DNA of 33,317 nucleotides, from positions 222,782 through 256,098 of the forward strand of contig NZ_QYYA01000005.1 of the NCBI RefSeq assembly GCF_003597125.1. The letters are read 5' to 3'. This stretch comes from Alcanivorax profundi (GTDB lineage Bacteria; Pseudomonadota; Gammaproteobacteria; Pseudomonadales; Alcanivoracaceae). Both the position numbers and the translations under genes were made by a program. Below, in pieces: positions 1-7,145 of this stretch; the stretch's first letter is position 1, and every line of letters starts with the position of its first letter. The notes under the pieces are model-generated. The model was not told the DNA's origin and made no database searches. It saw only the letters and a program-made list of their open reading frames with translations.

Positions 1-83
1 GGGGCGGGGGGCTGTGCTTTGGGTGGGCACGAATCAGAGCTGGGGTGAAGCTGCTTTGGGGGCCTGTTGCCACGTAACGACAT

Positions 84-111
84 AAAAAAAACGCCGGCAT
101 GAGCCGGCGTT
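84..111 (-). terminator. Rho-independent terminator after panD
   Basis: A perfect 8-bp stem (91-98 pairs with 103-110, ACGCCGGC/GCCGGCGT) with a 4-base loop is followed, in the minus-strand direction, by a run of seven T (plus-strand A at 84-90). It lies 30 bp beyond the panD stop codon and closes the panB-panC-panD run. Confidence 0.9.
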
Positions 112-140
112 TCAGAATCCTGGCAGTAACGGATCGGGTA

Positions 141-521
141 TCAGGCAACCTGTACCGGGATCGCGTTGCTGGTGCCCTTAACTGCGTTGCCTTCATCCAT
201 GTAAATAAGGCTGGGCTTGAAGTTGACCAGTTCGGCGCTGGAGTAGCTGGCATAGGCGCAGATGATCACGCGGTCGCCGGGCTGGGCCTTATGGGCGGCA
301 GCACCATTTACCGAAATGATCTTGGAACCGGCTTCGCCACGGATCGCGTAAGTTTCAAAACGCTCGCCGTTGTCGATGTTATAAATCTGGATTTGTTCGT
401 ACTCCAGGATACCAGCCATGTCCATCAGATCACCATCGATGGCGCAGGAGCCTTCGTACTCGAGTTCCGCGTGGGTGACACGAGCCTGATGGAGTTTTGC
501 TTTCAGCATGGTGCACTGCAT
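141..521 (-). CDS. panD: Aspartate 1-decarboxylase (PanD)
   Basis: Makes beta-alanine from L-aspartate, the amine half of pantothenate, in the cytoplasm. The 126-residue length equals that of E. coli PanD. The proenzyme self-cleavage site is visible as YEGSCAID with Gly24-Ser25, Ser25 becoming the pyruvoyl cofactor; SVNGAAAH and the C-terminal AIPVQVA are also family hallmarks. The ATG at 521 has a good ribosome site (GAGAGGT) a few bases upstream. It is last in the minus-strand panB-panC-panD run, 87 bp after the panC stop, and is followed by a strong terminator. PanD generally needs the PanM/PanZ maturation factor in enteric bacteria; no such gene is in the window. Identification is secure. 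Confidence 0.97.
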   Translation of the reverse strand: MQCTMLKAKLHQARVTHAELEYEGSCAIDGDLMDMAGILEYEQIQIYNIDNGERFETYAIRGEAGSKIISVNGAAAHKAQPGDRVIICAYASYSSAELVNFKPSLIYMDEGNAVKGTSNAIPVQVA

Positions 522-608
522 GTTGGTTACCTCTCACACTACCTGAAGCCTGCGATATACGTTGTTTCTACCAAGCAGGCGCTTCAAGGGGCCCGAAGTA
601 TGCACGAA

Positions 609-1466
609 TCACTGGTTGTCTACAACGGCCAGTGAGACATTGTCTATCAATCGCGTTTGCCCCAGTTTGGCGGCTACGGCAATCACCAGATCGGTGTCGT
701 TTTCGGCTGCGGGAGCGAGGCTTCGGGCGTTGGAAATGGTCAGGTAATCCACCGCAAATCCGGCTTCGTTCAAGGCATCTGAAAAGCGCGCCTCCAGGCT
801 CCGGTAGTCGCGCTCGCCGGCCTCGACGGCCTGCTGGATCTGTTGCAGGTTGGCGTAGAGCTGCGGGGCAAGTTTGCGCTCACTTTCGCTGAGAAAGCCG
901 TTGCGCGAGCTGCGCGCCAGGCCGTCTTCTTCGCGGCTGGTCGGCGCCCCGACAATTTTGACCGGAAACAGCAGCTCTTCGGTCATGCGGCGCAGGATGG
1001 CCAGCTGCTGAAAATCCTTTTCCCCGAAGACGGCGACATCCGGTTGGACGATATTGAACAGCCGCGACACGACTGTCGTCACGCCGCGAAAATGCCCTTC
1101 ACGACTGGCGCCACACAGGTAGTCACCCAGGCCGTCTACGTCTACCCAGGTCTGGTTCTGGCCCAGCGGATACATTTCGTCGACGGAGGGGGCAAACAGC
1201 AAATCGGCTCCGGCATCGACCAGTGCGGCTGCATCGGCATCCAGCGTGCGCGGGTAGCGGTCGAAGTCTTCGTTAGGGCCAAACTGGGTCGGATTGACGA
1301 AGATCGAGACCACGACCACATCGCAGCGGGCCCGTGCTTCGCGCACCAGGCTGATGTGGCCATCATGGAGGTTGCCCATGGTGGGCACGAAGCCGACGGT
1401 GTGTCCCTTGCGGTGCCAGCCACGAACGTACTCACGAACCTGAGCGACAGAGTGAATAGTTTGCAT
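609..1466 (-). CDS. panC: Pantothenate synthetase (PanC)
   Basis: ATP-dependent ligation of pantoate and beta-alanine to pantothenate, the step that joins the PanB branch and the PanD product. The protein is 285 residues, normal for the family. The nucleotidyltransferase HIGH-type motif is PTMGNLHDGH at residues 28-37; further motifs are VNPTQF, GEKDFQQ and the SSRN segment that takes the place of KMSKS. It lies between panB (94 bp upstream) and panD (87 bp downstream), all on the minus strand, so one transcript is likely. Nothing in the sequence looks abnormal. Confidence 0.97.
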   Translation of the reverse strand: MQTIHSVAQVREYVRGWHRKGHTVGFVPTMGNLHDGHISLVREARARCDVVVVSIFVNPTQFGPNEDFDRYPRTLDADAAALVDAGADLLFAPSVDEMYPLGQNQTWVDVDGLGDYLCGASREGHFRGVTTVVSRLFNIVQPDVAVFGEKDFQQLAILRRMTEELLFPVKIVGAPTSREEDGLARSSRNGFLSESERKLAPQLYANLQQIQQAVEAGERDYRSLEARFSDALNEAGFAVDYLTISNARSLAPAAENDTDLVIAVAAKLGQTRLIDNVSLAVVDNQ

Positions 1467-1560
1467 CAGAAGCCCTCAGCAGTATGTTGGCGACAGCCGC
1501 CATGCCATTTGGCGTGATGGGGATGGTGCGCCGGGCCCGGGATGCCGGCCCCGGTCATGA

Positions 1561-2349
1561 TCAGAAACAGTGCTCGTCGGCCGGGAAACTGACGTCCTTG
1601 ACGGCCTTGTCATAGGCGGCAAAGGCGCCACGGATATCGCCAGCCTCGGCCATGAAGTTTTTCACAAAGCGGGCGGGTTTGCCGGGGCTGATGCCGAGCA
1701 TATCGTGCATGACCAATACCTGGCCGTCGCATTCAGGCGCGGCGCCGATACCAATCACCGGTATGGCCACTTCCGCAGTGATGCGCGCGCTCAGTTCACG
1801 GGGGACGCATTCCAGCAGCAGCATGGCGGCGCCGGCTTGCTCCAGGGTGCGCGCCGCCTCCAACATTTCCAGCGCGCTGGCGTCGTCCTTGCCCTGCACC
1901 CGGTAACCGCCCAGAGCATTTACTGCCTGCGGTGTCAGGCCCATGTGGGCGCAGACAGGGATGCCATTGCGGTTGAGAATGTCAATGCTGTCGGCCAGCC
2001 AGGCGCTCCCTTCCAGCTTGACCATGTTGGCGCCCGCCTGCATCAGGGCGGTGGAGGCTTCCAGGGCCCGTTCTACGGTGGCGGCGCCCATAAAGGGAAC
2101 ATCGGCAATCATCAGGCTGCCGCGATTGCCTCTGGCAACGCACTCGGTGTGGTAGGCCATTTGTTCCAGTGTCACCGGCACGGTGCTGGTTTGCCCCTGG
2201 ATCACATTGCCCAGGGAGTCGCCCACCAGAATGGCGTCTACACCGGCTTCGGAAACCAGCTGGGCGAAACAGGCGTCGTAAGCGGTGAGAACGGAGAATT
2301 TTTCGCCGTCCTGCTTGCGTTTCTGCAGGGTACGAATGGTCACGGACAT
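1561..2349 (-). CDS. panB: 3-methyl-2-oxobutanoate hydroxymethyltransferase (PanB)
   Basis: Transfers a hydroxymethyl group from methylene-tetrahydrofolate to ketoisovalerate, giving ketopantoate, the first committed step to pantothenate and CoA. The 262-residue chain has the expected landmarks: [10 protein letters not shown] with the metal-binding Asp near residue 45, [14 protein letters not shown] and [14 protein letters not shown]. The ATG at 2349 follows a good ribosome site (GGGAGG at about 2354-2360). The region upstream of that site is not a simple leader: it holds a heptad-armed inverted repeat (2373-2526) that separates panB from the kinase gene, so any read-through transcript must cross that structure. 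Confidence 0.97.
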   Translation of the reverse strand: MSVTIRTLQKRKQDGEKFSVLTAYDACFAQLVSEAGVDAILVGDSLGNVIQGQTSTVPVTLEQMAYHTECVARGNRGSLMIADVPFMGAATVERALEASTALMQAGANMVKLEGSAWLADSIDILNRNGIPVCAHMGLTPQAVNALGGYRVQGKDDASALEMLEAARTLEQAGAAMLLLECVPRELSARITAEVAIPVIGIGAAPECDGQVLVMHDMLGISPGKPARFVKNFMAEAGDIRGAFAAYDKAVKDVSFPADEHCF

Positions 2350-2372
2350 GGGAAACCTCCCAGGGAAATTCA

Positions 2373-2526
2373 GATGAAAGTTGAAAGTTTAAAGTTGAAA
2401 CGCGGGCCTGTCTGTCGCTGCGTAAGGGTTGTGCCTGCGAGGCTGTCAAAAGTGTCGCGGGCAGAGCGTCATCAGTACGCGACGTGCTGTTCCGCGCTTT
2501 TGAACTTTCAACGTTAAACTTTCAAC
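2373..2526. repeat. Heptad-armed inverted element A
   Basis: The left arm at 2373-2400 is exactly four 7-mers (GATGAAA, GTTGAAA, GTTTAAA, GTTGAAA). The right arm at 2499-2526, read on the other strand, is GTTGAAA, GTTTAAC, GTTGAAA, GTTCAAA. The outer 21 bases of the right arm match 2380-2400 with one mismatch. Between them is a core of 98 bp rich in GCG. The right arm ends at 2526, directly against the stop codon of the kinase gene (2527-2529); the left arm ends just upstream of the panB ribosome site. As RNA it could fold into a long hairpin. It is of the same architecture as the elements at 10314, 11341 and 20797. Confidence 0.75.
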
Positions 2527-3228
2527 TCAGCCAACCAGTGGCCGGGGGTTAAAATAGTGGCGCCCGGAACGGATGTCCAGCAGCTCGCTGACCAGTTGCT
2601 GATAATCCCGGTCGTGACTGACCAGATCAATCTCGGCGGCGTTGACAATCAGCAGTGGCGCGCGGTCATAGAAGTGGAAAAACTCGGTGTAGGCATTGCT
2701 CAGGCGGTCCAGATAGTCCCCCTGGATCCGCTGCTCGAAGTCATTGCCACGGCGGGTGATGCGTTGGCGTAGCACCGGGGATGGTGCCTGCAGGTAAATC
2801 ACCAGATCCGGTTGCGGGGCATCGACAGTCAGATGGTCATCCACGTTCCGGTACAACTCGAACTCGTCCTCGTCCAGGGTGACCTGGGCAAACAGGCGGT
2901 TTTTGTCGATCAGGAAATCCGCGATGCGGGGGCCGGCAAACAGGTCCTGCTGCTGGATCTGGCGTAGCTGGTCGGCCCGCTGAAACAGGAAGAACAGTTC
3001 TGTCTGCAAGGCGTAGCGGGCCGGATCCTGATAAAAGCGGGTCAGGAAGGGGTTGTCTTCCGCCTGCTCGAGAAGAAGGTCATAACCGAAGGTCATGGCA
3101 AGCCGTTTGGCCAGGCTGGTCTTGCCCGCGCCAATGGGGCCTTCCACGGCGATAAAGCGTGGCAGGCTGCCCACACGGCGGCGCTGTTCGATCCGTTCGT
3201 TCAGGGTTGTCTCATTCAATGAGTGCAT
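2527..3228 (-). CDS. Deoxynucleoside kinase family protein
   Basis: Predicted cytoplasmic deoxynucleoside kinase (deoxyadenosine/deoxyguanosine kinase family, nucleotide salvage). The P-loop GPIGAGKTS lies at residues 30-38, an acidic ERS/DR-type region is replaced by IADFLIDKNRLFA, and the Arg-rich lid RITRRGNDFEQ is present. Length 233 is typical for bacterial members with an N-terminal tail of about 20 residues. The start at 3228 overlaps the end of folK by 17 bp, implying translational coupling. It sits between folK and panB in the pcnB-folK-pan run. Substrate preference cannot be read from sequence; a thymidylate kinase identity is unlikely because the TMP-kinase motifs are absent. Confidence 0.85.
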   Translation of the reverse strand: MHSLNETTLNERIEQRRRVGSLPRFIAVEGPIGAGKTSLAKRLAMTFGYDLLLEQAEDNPFLTRFYQDPARYALQTELFFLFQRADQLRQIQQQDLFAGPRIADFLIDKNRLFAQVTLDEDEFELYRNVDDHLTVDAPQPDLVIYLQAPSPVLRQRITRRGNDFEQRIQGDYLDRLSNAYTEFFHFYDRAPLLIVNAAEIDLVSHDRDYQQLVSELLDIRSGRHYFNPRPLVG

Positions 3229-3715
3229 CTCTGTCCAGTTCTGACATCGGGGTCACGGCCTGCTCGGCCACCTCTTCCAGAAAACTACTCAGTGCGGTGC
3301 CGTCCGGCAAGAGGGCGCCGGGGGCAATCTCCAGTAGTGGCTGCAGGACAAAGGCCCGACAAGTCATCTGTGGGTGGGGAACGTGCAGGTCAGGGGCGTC
3401 GATGTGCTGGTTGTCCAATAACAGGATATCCAGATCCAGCGTGCGCTCGCCCCAGTGCCGAAGCCGTTGGCGGCCAGCGGCCAGCTCCAGGGCCTGGAGG
3501 GTGTGAAGTAGCTGGTGGGGCGTGCCGTTGACCTGTAACCGGGCGACGGCATTGACGTAATCAGGTTGGTCCTGAGGGCCGATCGGGGCGCTGCGATAGA
3601 GCCGGGAGTGACTGAGCAGATCGATGCCGGGCAGCCGCTGCAGAGCATGCAGGGCGCTGATCAGCCGCTGTGCCGGCTGATCCAGATTGCTGCCAAGTCC
3701 AATAAATGCCTGCAT
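3212..3715 (-). CDS. folK: HPPK, folate pathway pyrophosphokinase (FolK)
   Basis: Transfers pyrophosphate from ATP to 6-hydroxymethyl-7,8-dihydropterin, feeding dihydropteroate synthase. The 167-residue protein has the N-terminal GLGSNL, the pterin-binding GPQDQPDYVNAV, and WGERTLDLDILLL, which contains the two Mg-binding aspartates, followed by VPHPQM. It starts 21 bp after pcnB and its 3' end overlaps the kinase gene by 17 bp, so pcnB, folK and the kinase form a compact unit. Folate made here is also the one-carbon donor used by PanB, encoded two genes on. Confidence 0.96.
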   Translation of the reverse strand: MQAFIGLGSNLDQPAQRLISALHALQRLPGIDLLSHSRLYRSAPIGPQDQPDYVNAVARLQVNGTPHQLLHTLQALELAAGRQRLRHWGERTLDLDILLLDNQHIDAPDLHVPHPQMTCRAFVLQPLLEIAPGALLPDGTALSSFLEEVAEQAVTPMSELDRDALIE

Positions 3716-3736
3716 GAAACCTGCCTGAAAGGGATT

Positions 3737-5173
3737 TTAACCTTCTGCCTTGGGCTTGCGAGGACGGCGACGTCGACGACGCTTGCCAGTGCCTCCCTGG
3801 TTACCCAGCTGGGTGATCATGTCGCGACGGCCGGTTTCGTCTTCTTCCTGGTAACGGGTCCACCAGTCGCCCAGACCTGGGTTTATCTCCCCTGCCTGCT
3901 CACGTAGCAGCAGGAAATCGTAGGCGGCCCGGAAGCGGGGATGCTCCATCAGGGCGTCGGCCCGGCGGCCTGCGCGTTTGTCCAGGCGGAATTGCAGCTC
4001 CCACATTTCCCGCATTACGGTGGAGAAACGGCGCGGGATGGCGGTGTGCTGAATCTGCTGATTGAGCGCACGGGTAGCGGCCTTGTGCAGGGCTTGTGCC
4101 GGCGGCAGACCGCTGGACAGGTAGCCTCCCAGGCGCTGCTGGATGACGGGCCACAGCAATACGGCATAGATAAAGGCCGGAGTGACGGGCTTGTCCGCTT
4201 CCAGGCGGCGATCGGTATTGTCCATGGCTGCGAGCAGCATGGCTTCCCAGATCTGGCCTTGCTCCCCTTCGAGGGCCTGTTGGGTTTCCGGGAACAGGAA
4301 GCGGAACAGGTTGAGCTGTTGCAGCTGCTCATAGGAGGCGCGGGCATGGCCGCTGAGGAATAGCTTGAGCACTTCATCAAACAGCCGGGCAGCCGGAACC
4401 TGCAGCAACAGCTCGGCGAGCTCGGGAATCGGATCGGCCGTGGCCGGATCGATATGGAAGTCCAACTTGGCGGCAAAGCGTGCGGCGCGCAGCATACGGA
4501 CCGGGTCCTCGCGGTAACGGGTCTGGGCATCGCCGATCAGGTGAATCACCTGATCGTTGATATCCTGCATGCTGCCGGTGAAGTCGTGCAGGCTGAAATC
4601 AGCAATGTTGTAGTACAGGGCGTTGATGGTGAAATCCCTGCGCAGGGCATCTTCCTCAATGCTGCCCCAGGTATTGTCACGCAGTACCAGCCCGGTTTCT
4701 TCATGGGCGTGATGCTGTTGTTTGTCCGGGTTGTCGTCAGTGTTCATGGCCCGGAAGGTAGAAACCTCAATGACCTCTCGGCCAAAGCGGACATGCACAA
4801 TCTGAAAGCGGCGGCCAATGATCCGGCTGCGCTTGAACAGGCGATTGACCTGTTCCGGTGTGGCATTGGTAGCCACGTCAAAATCCTTGGGCTCGCGGCC
4901 GCTGAGAATGTCACGCAGGCAGCCGCCGACAAGGAATGCTTCAAAGCCTGCTTTATGTAGCCCGTAGAGCACGTTAAGTGCGGCGCGGGATACTTGCTGA
5001 CGGGAGATAGGGTGGTGGTCCCGGGGGATGATCTCCAAGGAAGGCAACGTTTCTTCTTGCGCTGAGGAACTTCCCCGTCGTCTTTGCGTCATAATGAAGA
5101 GTGCGATCAAGGCTACGGCGATGGTTGCGATGACGGTCGCCAATATAGACGGGCTGGTTAGCTGAGAAAGCAT
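3737..5173 (-). CDS. pcnB: Poly(A) polymerase I with N-terminal membrane segment (PcnB)
   Basis: Adds poly(A) tails to RNA 3' ends and so promotes decay, including of small RNAs. Nucleotidyltransferase motifs are clear: LVGGCLRDILSGREPKDFDV near residues 81-100, with the DFD catalytic aspartates, and RRDFTINALYYN; the C terminus is strongly basic (an Arg run followed by RKPKAEG). Length 478 is close to the family's usual size. What differs is the N terminus: residues 7-28 are a continuous hydrophobic stretch (SPSILATVIATIAVALIALF) followed by QRRR, a typical inside-positive membrane anchor. No good ribosome site precedes the ATG at 5173, nor the alternative ATG at 5092 that would remove the anchor, so the start is not certain. 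It follows the crcZ terminator by 110 bp. Confidence 0.93.
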   Translation of the reverse strand: MLSQLTSPSILATVIATIAVALIALFIMTQRRRGSSSAQEETLPSLEIIPRDHHPISRQQVSRAALNVLYGLHKAGFEAFLVGGCLRDILSGREPKDFDVATNATPEQVNRLFKRSRIIGRRFQIVHVRFGREVIEVSTFRAMNTDDNPDKQQHHAHEETGLVLRDNTWGSIEEDALRRDFTINALYYNIADFSLHDFTGSMQDINDQVIHLIGDAQTRYREDPVRMLRAARFAAKLDFHIDPATADPIPELAELLLQVPAARLFDEVLKLFLSGHARASYEQLQQLNLFRFLFPETQQALEGEQGQIWEAMLLAAMDNTDRRLEADKPVTPAFIYAVLLWPVIQQRLGGYLSSGLPPAQALHKAATRALNQQIQHTAIPRRFSTVMREMWELQFRLDKRAGRRADALMEHPRFRAAYDFLLLREQAGEINPGLGDWWTRYQEEDETGRRDMITQLGNQGGTGKRRRRRRPRKPKAEG

Positions 5174-5282
5174 TAGGTGGCGTGCGACTCGTTAAAGGCT
5201 GTGAAGGGGCGATGGTAGCACTTTTTATCGCCAAGCGAGATGTTGCTGGCTTATACTCGGCAATTGGTGTGCGCCACAAAGT

Positions 5283-5313
5283 AAAAAGGAGCCACAACCG
5301 TAGTTGTGACTCC
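5283..5313 (-). terminator. Terminator of the CrcZ-type RNA
   Basis: An 11-bp stem (5288-5298 with 5303-5313, one G-U type pair) and a 4-base loop are followed on the minus strand by five T (plus A at 5283-5287). No protein gene ends within 450 bp upstream on that strand, so it most simply ends a non-coding transcript between cbrB and pcnB. Confidence 0.85.
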
Positions 5314-5470
5314 CATATTTTGCGCTGATTCTGTTGTTATTATTGTTTGTGTTGTTTTCTGCCTTGTCGCTGCAATCATCAGTTGCAGCAGCACTGCATT
5401 GGCTCGTGAAATTATTCTTCTTCTTTCTTGTTGTTATTGTTGAGCCGTTACGCCGTTGTTTTTGTTGTTT
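5283..5470 (-). ncRNA. crcZ: CrcZ-type small RNA with A-rich Hfq/Crc motifs
   Basis: Read on the minus strand, this gap contains three A-rich blocks made of AAN triplets: 5470-5453 (AACAACAAAAACAAC), 5443-5411 (AACAATAACAACAAG then AAGAAGAATAA) and 5360-5329 (AACAATAATAACAAC). These fit the AANAANAA motif through which Pseudomonas CrcZ/CrcY titrate Hfq and Crc. The middle block is closed by GGCTC/GAGCC, placing it in a loop, and a perfect 7-bp hairpin (GCTGCAA/TTGCAGC, about 5386-5366) separates it from the third. A terminator ends it at 5283. The position, directly between cbrB and pcnB and on their strand, is that of crcZ in Pseudomonas. The predicted length of about 190 nt is shorter than the roughly 400 nt of P. 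aeruginosa CrcZ; the 5' end is a guess. Confidence 0.82.
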
Positions 5471-5479
5471 GCTGGCGTG

Positions 5480-5510
5480 GGATTCATAGTGCCCGTACGT
5501 CCCTGGCAAT
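5480..5510 (-). promoter_or_regulatory. Candidate crcZ promoter, class unclear
   Basis: On the minus strand two weak readings overlap. A sigma-70 reading is TTGCCA (5509-5504), a 15-base spacer and TATGAA (5488-5483). A sigma-54 reading has a good -24 element (GGGCAC, GG at 5493-5492) but CC in place of the required GC at -12 (5481-5480). Both would start the RNA at about 5476-5468, just before the first A-rich block. No better GG-N10-GC pair was found between here and the upstream half-sites. Confidence 0.35.
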
Positions 5511-5599
5511 GCAACAAGGCAAAAAATCCATAAAAAACAGCTACATACGGAATTGTCTCAGAATTCCTCTTAAATCCCCCCTCACCTGAGTAACGAAGT

Positions 5600-5650
5600 T
5601 GTTACTCTCCTGAGTAGTGAGGTAACACTTGCTACTCAATTGCGGTAACA
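5600..5650. promoter_or_regulatory. Putative CbrB binding region
   Basis: Three copies of the hexamer TGTTAC/GTAACA lie here: TGTTAC at 5600-5605, GTAACA at 5622-5627 and GTAACA at 5645-5650 (plus-strand reading). The first two form an inverted pair with a 16-base spacer. From memory, CbrB targets in Pseudomonas carry a TGTTAC...GTAACA inverted repeat of similar spacing. GAGTAAC/GTTACTC and GAGTAG/CTACTC palindromes overlap. The cluster is 110-160 bp upstream of the presumed crcZ start, a usual distance for an enhancer-type activator. Confidence 0.55.
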
Positions 5651-5770
5651 GGTCACGTTTTCACCCTGTCGGCACAGCTCACCCTGAAAATTTCTGTTTG
5701 GCAGTAGAGACCGGCGGCATGGAATCTCCGGTCAATGGATCGCTCTGGCTGAGTGGTCGCAGATGGGGGC

Positions 5771-7099
5771 TCAGCGGCGGCTTCCCGCCTTTTTTCTAGG
5801 AATTCCAAGGCGTTGGCGGCGTTCCCACAGGCTCTTGCGGCTGATGCCGAGTTTCTGGGCCAATTCCGTTTCGGTCATGCTGTCCTGGTTTTCCATGACG
5901 AAACGGGTGAAATAATCCTCCAGTGACAGGTCTTCACTGGGGTCCAGACTGGCGCGGCTGACGCGTTGAGGAGTGCGGTTGGGGTTCAGGCCCAGTTGCG
6001 CCGGGCCGATGCCGTCTTCCTCGCAGAGGATAATGGCCCGCTCTATGACATTCTCAAGCTCACGTACATTCCCTGGCCAACTGTAATTGTGCATGGCCTG
6101 GCGTGCGGCTGCGGTAAAGACGAGGTCTTGACGATTCAGCTTCTCACAGCCACGCGACAGTAACGCATCGGCCAGTGTATCGAGATCGTCCTGGCGTTCG
6201 CGAAGCGGGGGCAATGTCAGCTCCATGACATTCAGGCGGTAGTAGAGGTCCTGACGGAAATGGCCCTCTGCGACTCGGCTGGGCAGATCCAGCTGGCTGC
6301 TCACCAGAATGCGCACATCGACCTTGCGCGGTGCCAGGGACCCTTGGCGATGAATCTCGTGGTGGGTCATCAGTGTCAGCAGACGACTTTGGGCGTCGCT
6401 GGAGAGCTCTCCGATTTCATCCAGAAAAAGGGTGCCCCCGTCGGCTTCCTCTATGCGTCCGGCCGTGTCTTCATCGCCAAACAGTTCGGTCAATTGCAGG
6501 GTCTTGGGAAGGGCGGCGCACTGTACTGAGATCAGCGGCCCGTTGGCGCGTTCGCTCTGTTCATGCAGCGCGCGGGCAGTGAGTTCCTTGCCGGTGCCCG
6601 CCTCCCCCATAATCAGTACCGGCGTGTTGGTGGGGCCAACCCGGCCAATGCGATGTTTCAGTTCTTCCATGGCAGGGCTGTTGCCAACCATGTTGTTGAC
6701 GGGGTAGCTGCGCTCCATATCCCTGCGAAGGGCGCGGTTGCCCCGGTTGAGGCGCCCCTCTTGTAGTACCCGATCCACGGCAATCAGCATTTCATCGTGA
6801 TCAAAGGGTTTGGGGATATAGTCCACGGCGCCCTGGCGCATGGCATCCACGGCCGAGCGCAGGCTGGCGTAGCTGGTCATGATCAGTACCGGGGTATTGC
6901 CCGCGGCGTCAATCAGGGTAGTGCCGGGTTCACCGGGCAGCCGCAAGTCACTGATGATGAGATCAAACTGGTTCAGGTTATTGTCACGCGCTTGCTCGAC
7001 AGAATCGGCTTCAGTCACTGAGTGGTCGTGGCGCTCGAGAAGTTTGCGCAACGCACCGCGAATCACTGGCTCGTCTTCAACAATAAGAATGTGACTCAT
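5771..7099 (-). CDS. cbrB: Response regulator CbrB lacking the GAFTGA loop
   Basis: NtrC-type response regulator paired with CbrA; in Pseudomonas it activates crcZ with sigma-54. The receiver domain (1-115) has acidic Asp9, phospho-acceptor Asp51 and Lys97. The AAA+ domain has Walker A GEAGTGKE (165-172), Walker B LFLDE (224-228) and WPGNVREL. The C-terminal helix-turn-helix (MTETELAQKLGISRKSLWER) closely resembles CbrB. The striking feature is between ELFG (205-208) and GRIE (214-217): only five residues (DEDTA) replace the usual fourteen with HEKGAFTGA, so the sigma-54-contacting L1 loop is gone, in frame. The sensor I region is also changed (SSQLDL in place of ATHRDL). It may act through sigma-70 or only by DNA binding. 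The gene follows cbrA by 46 bp; 442 residues. Confidence 0.9.
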   Translation of the reverse strand: MSHILIVEDEPVIRGALRKLLERHDHSVTEADSVEQARDNNLNQFDLIISDLRLPGEPGTTLIDAAGNTPVLIMTSYASLRSAVDAMRQGAVDYIPKPFDHDEMLIAVDRVLQEGRLNRGNRALRRDMERSYPVNNMVGNSPAMEELKHRIGRVGPTNTPVLIMGEAGTGKELTARALHEQSERANGPLISVQCAALPKTLQLTELFGDEDTAGRIEEADGGTLFLDEIGELSSDAQSRLLTLMTHHEIHRQGSLAPRKVDVRILVSSQLDLPSRVAEGHFRQDLYYRLNVMELTLPPLRERQDDLDTLADALLSRGCEKLNRQDLVFTAAARQAMHNYSWPGNVRELENVIERAIILCEEDGIGPAQLGLNPNRTPQRVSRASLDPSEDLSLEDYFTRFVMENQDSMTETELAQKLGISRKSLWERRQRLGIPRKKAGSRR

Positions 7100-7145
7100 G
7101 TTCTGCTTGTATCCTGTACTGACCGGTCGTCAGAAAAATTTAACC

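Noticed and set aside
1467-1560. GC-rich palindromes (CCGGGCCCGG) between panC and panB
   Set aside because: Short, no T-run, and no recurrence elsewhere in the window; I see nothing to support a terminator or repeat.
5225-5509. A 94-residue reading frame with Asn and Lys runs on the minus strand
   Set aside because: It reads through the terminator stem at 5283-5313 and its low-complexity residues come from the A-rich RNA motifs; the CrcZ explanation fits better.
5520-5535. A sigma-54 promoter in TGGATTTTTTGCC (minus strand) for crcZ
   Set aside because: GG and GC are 7 bases apart rather than 10, so it cannot serve as -24/-12.
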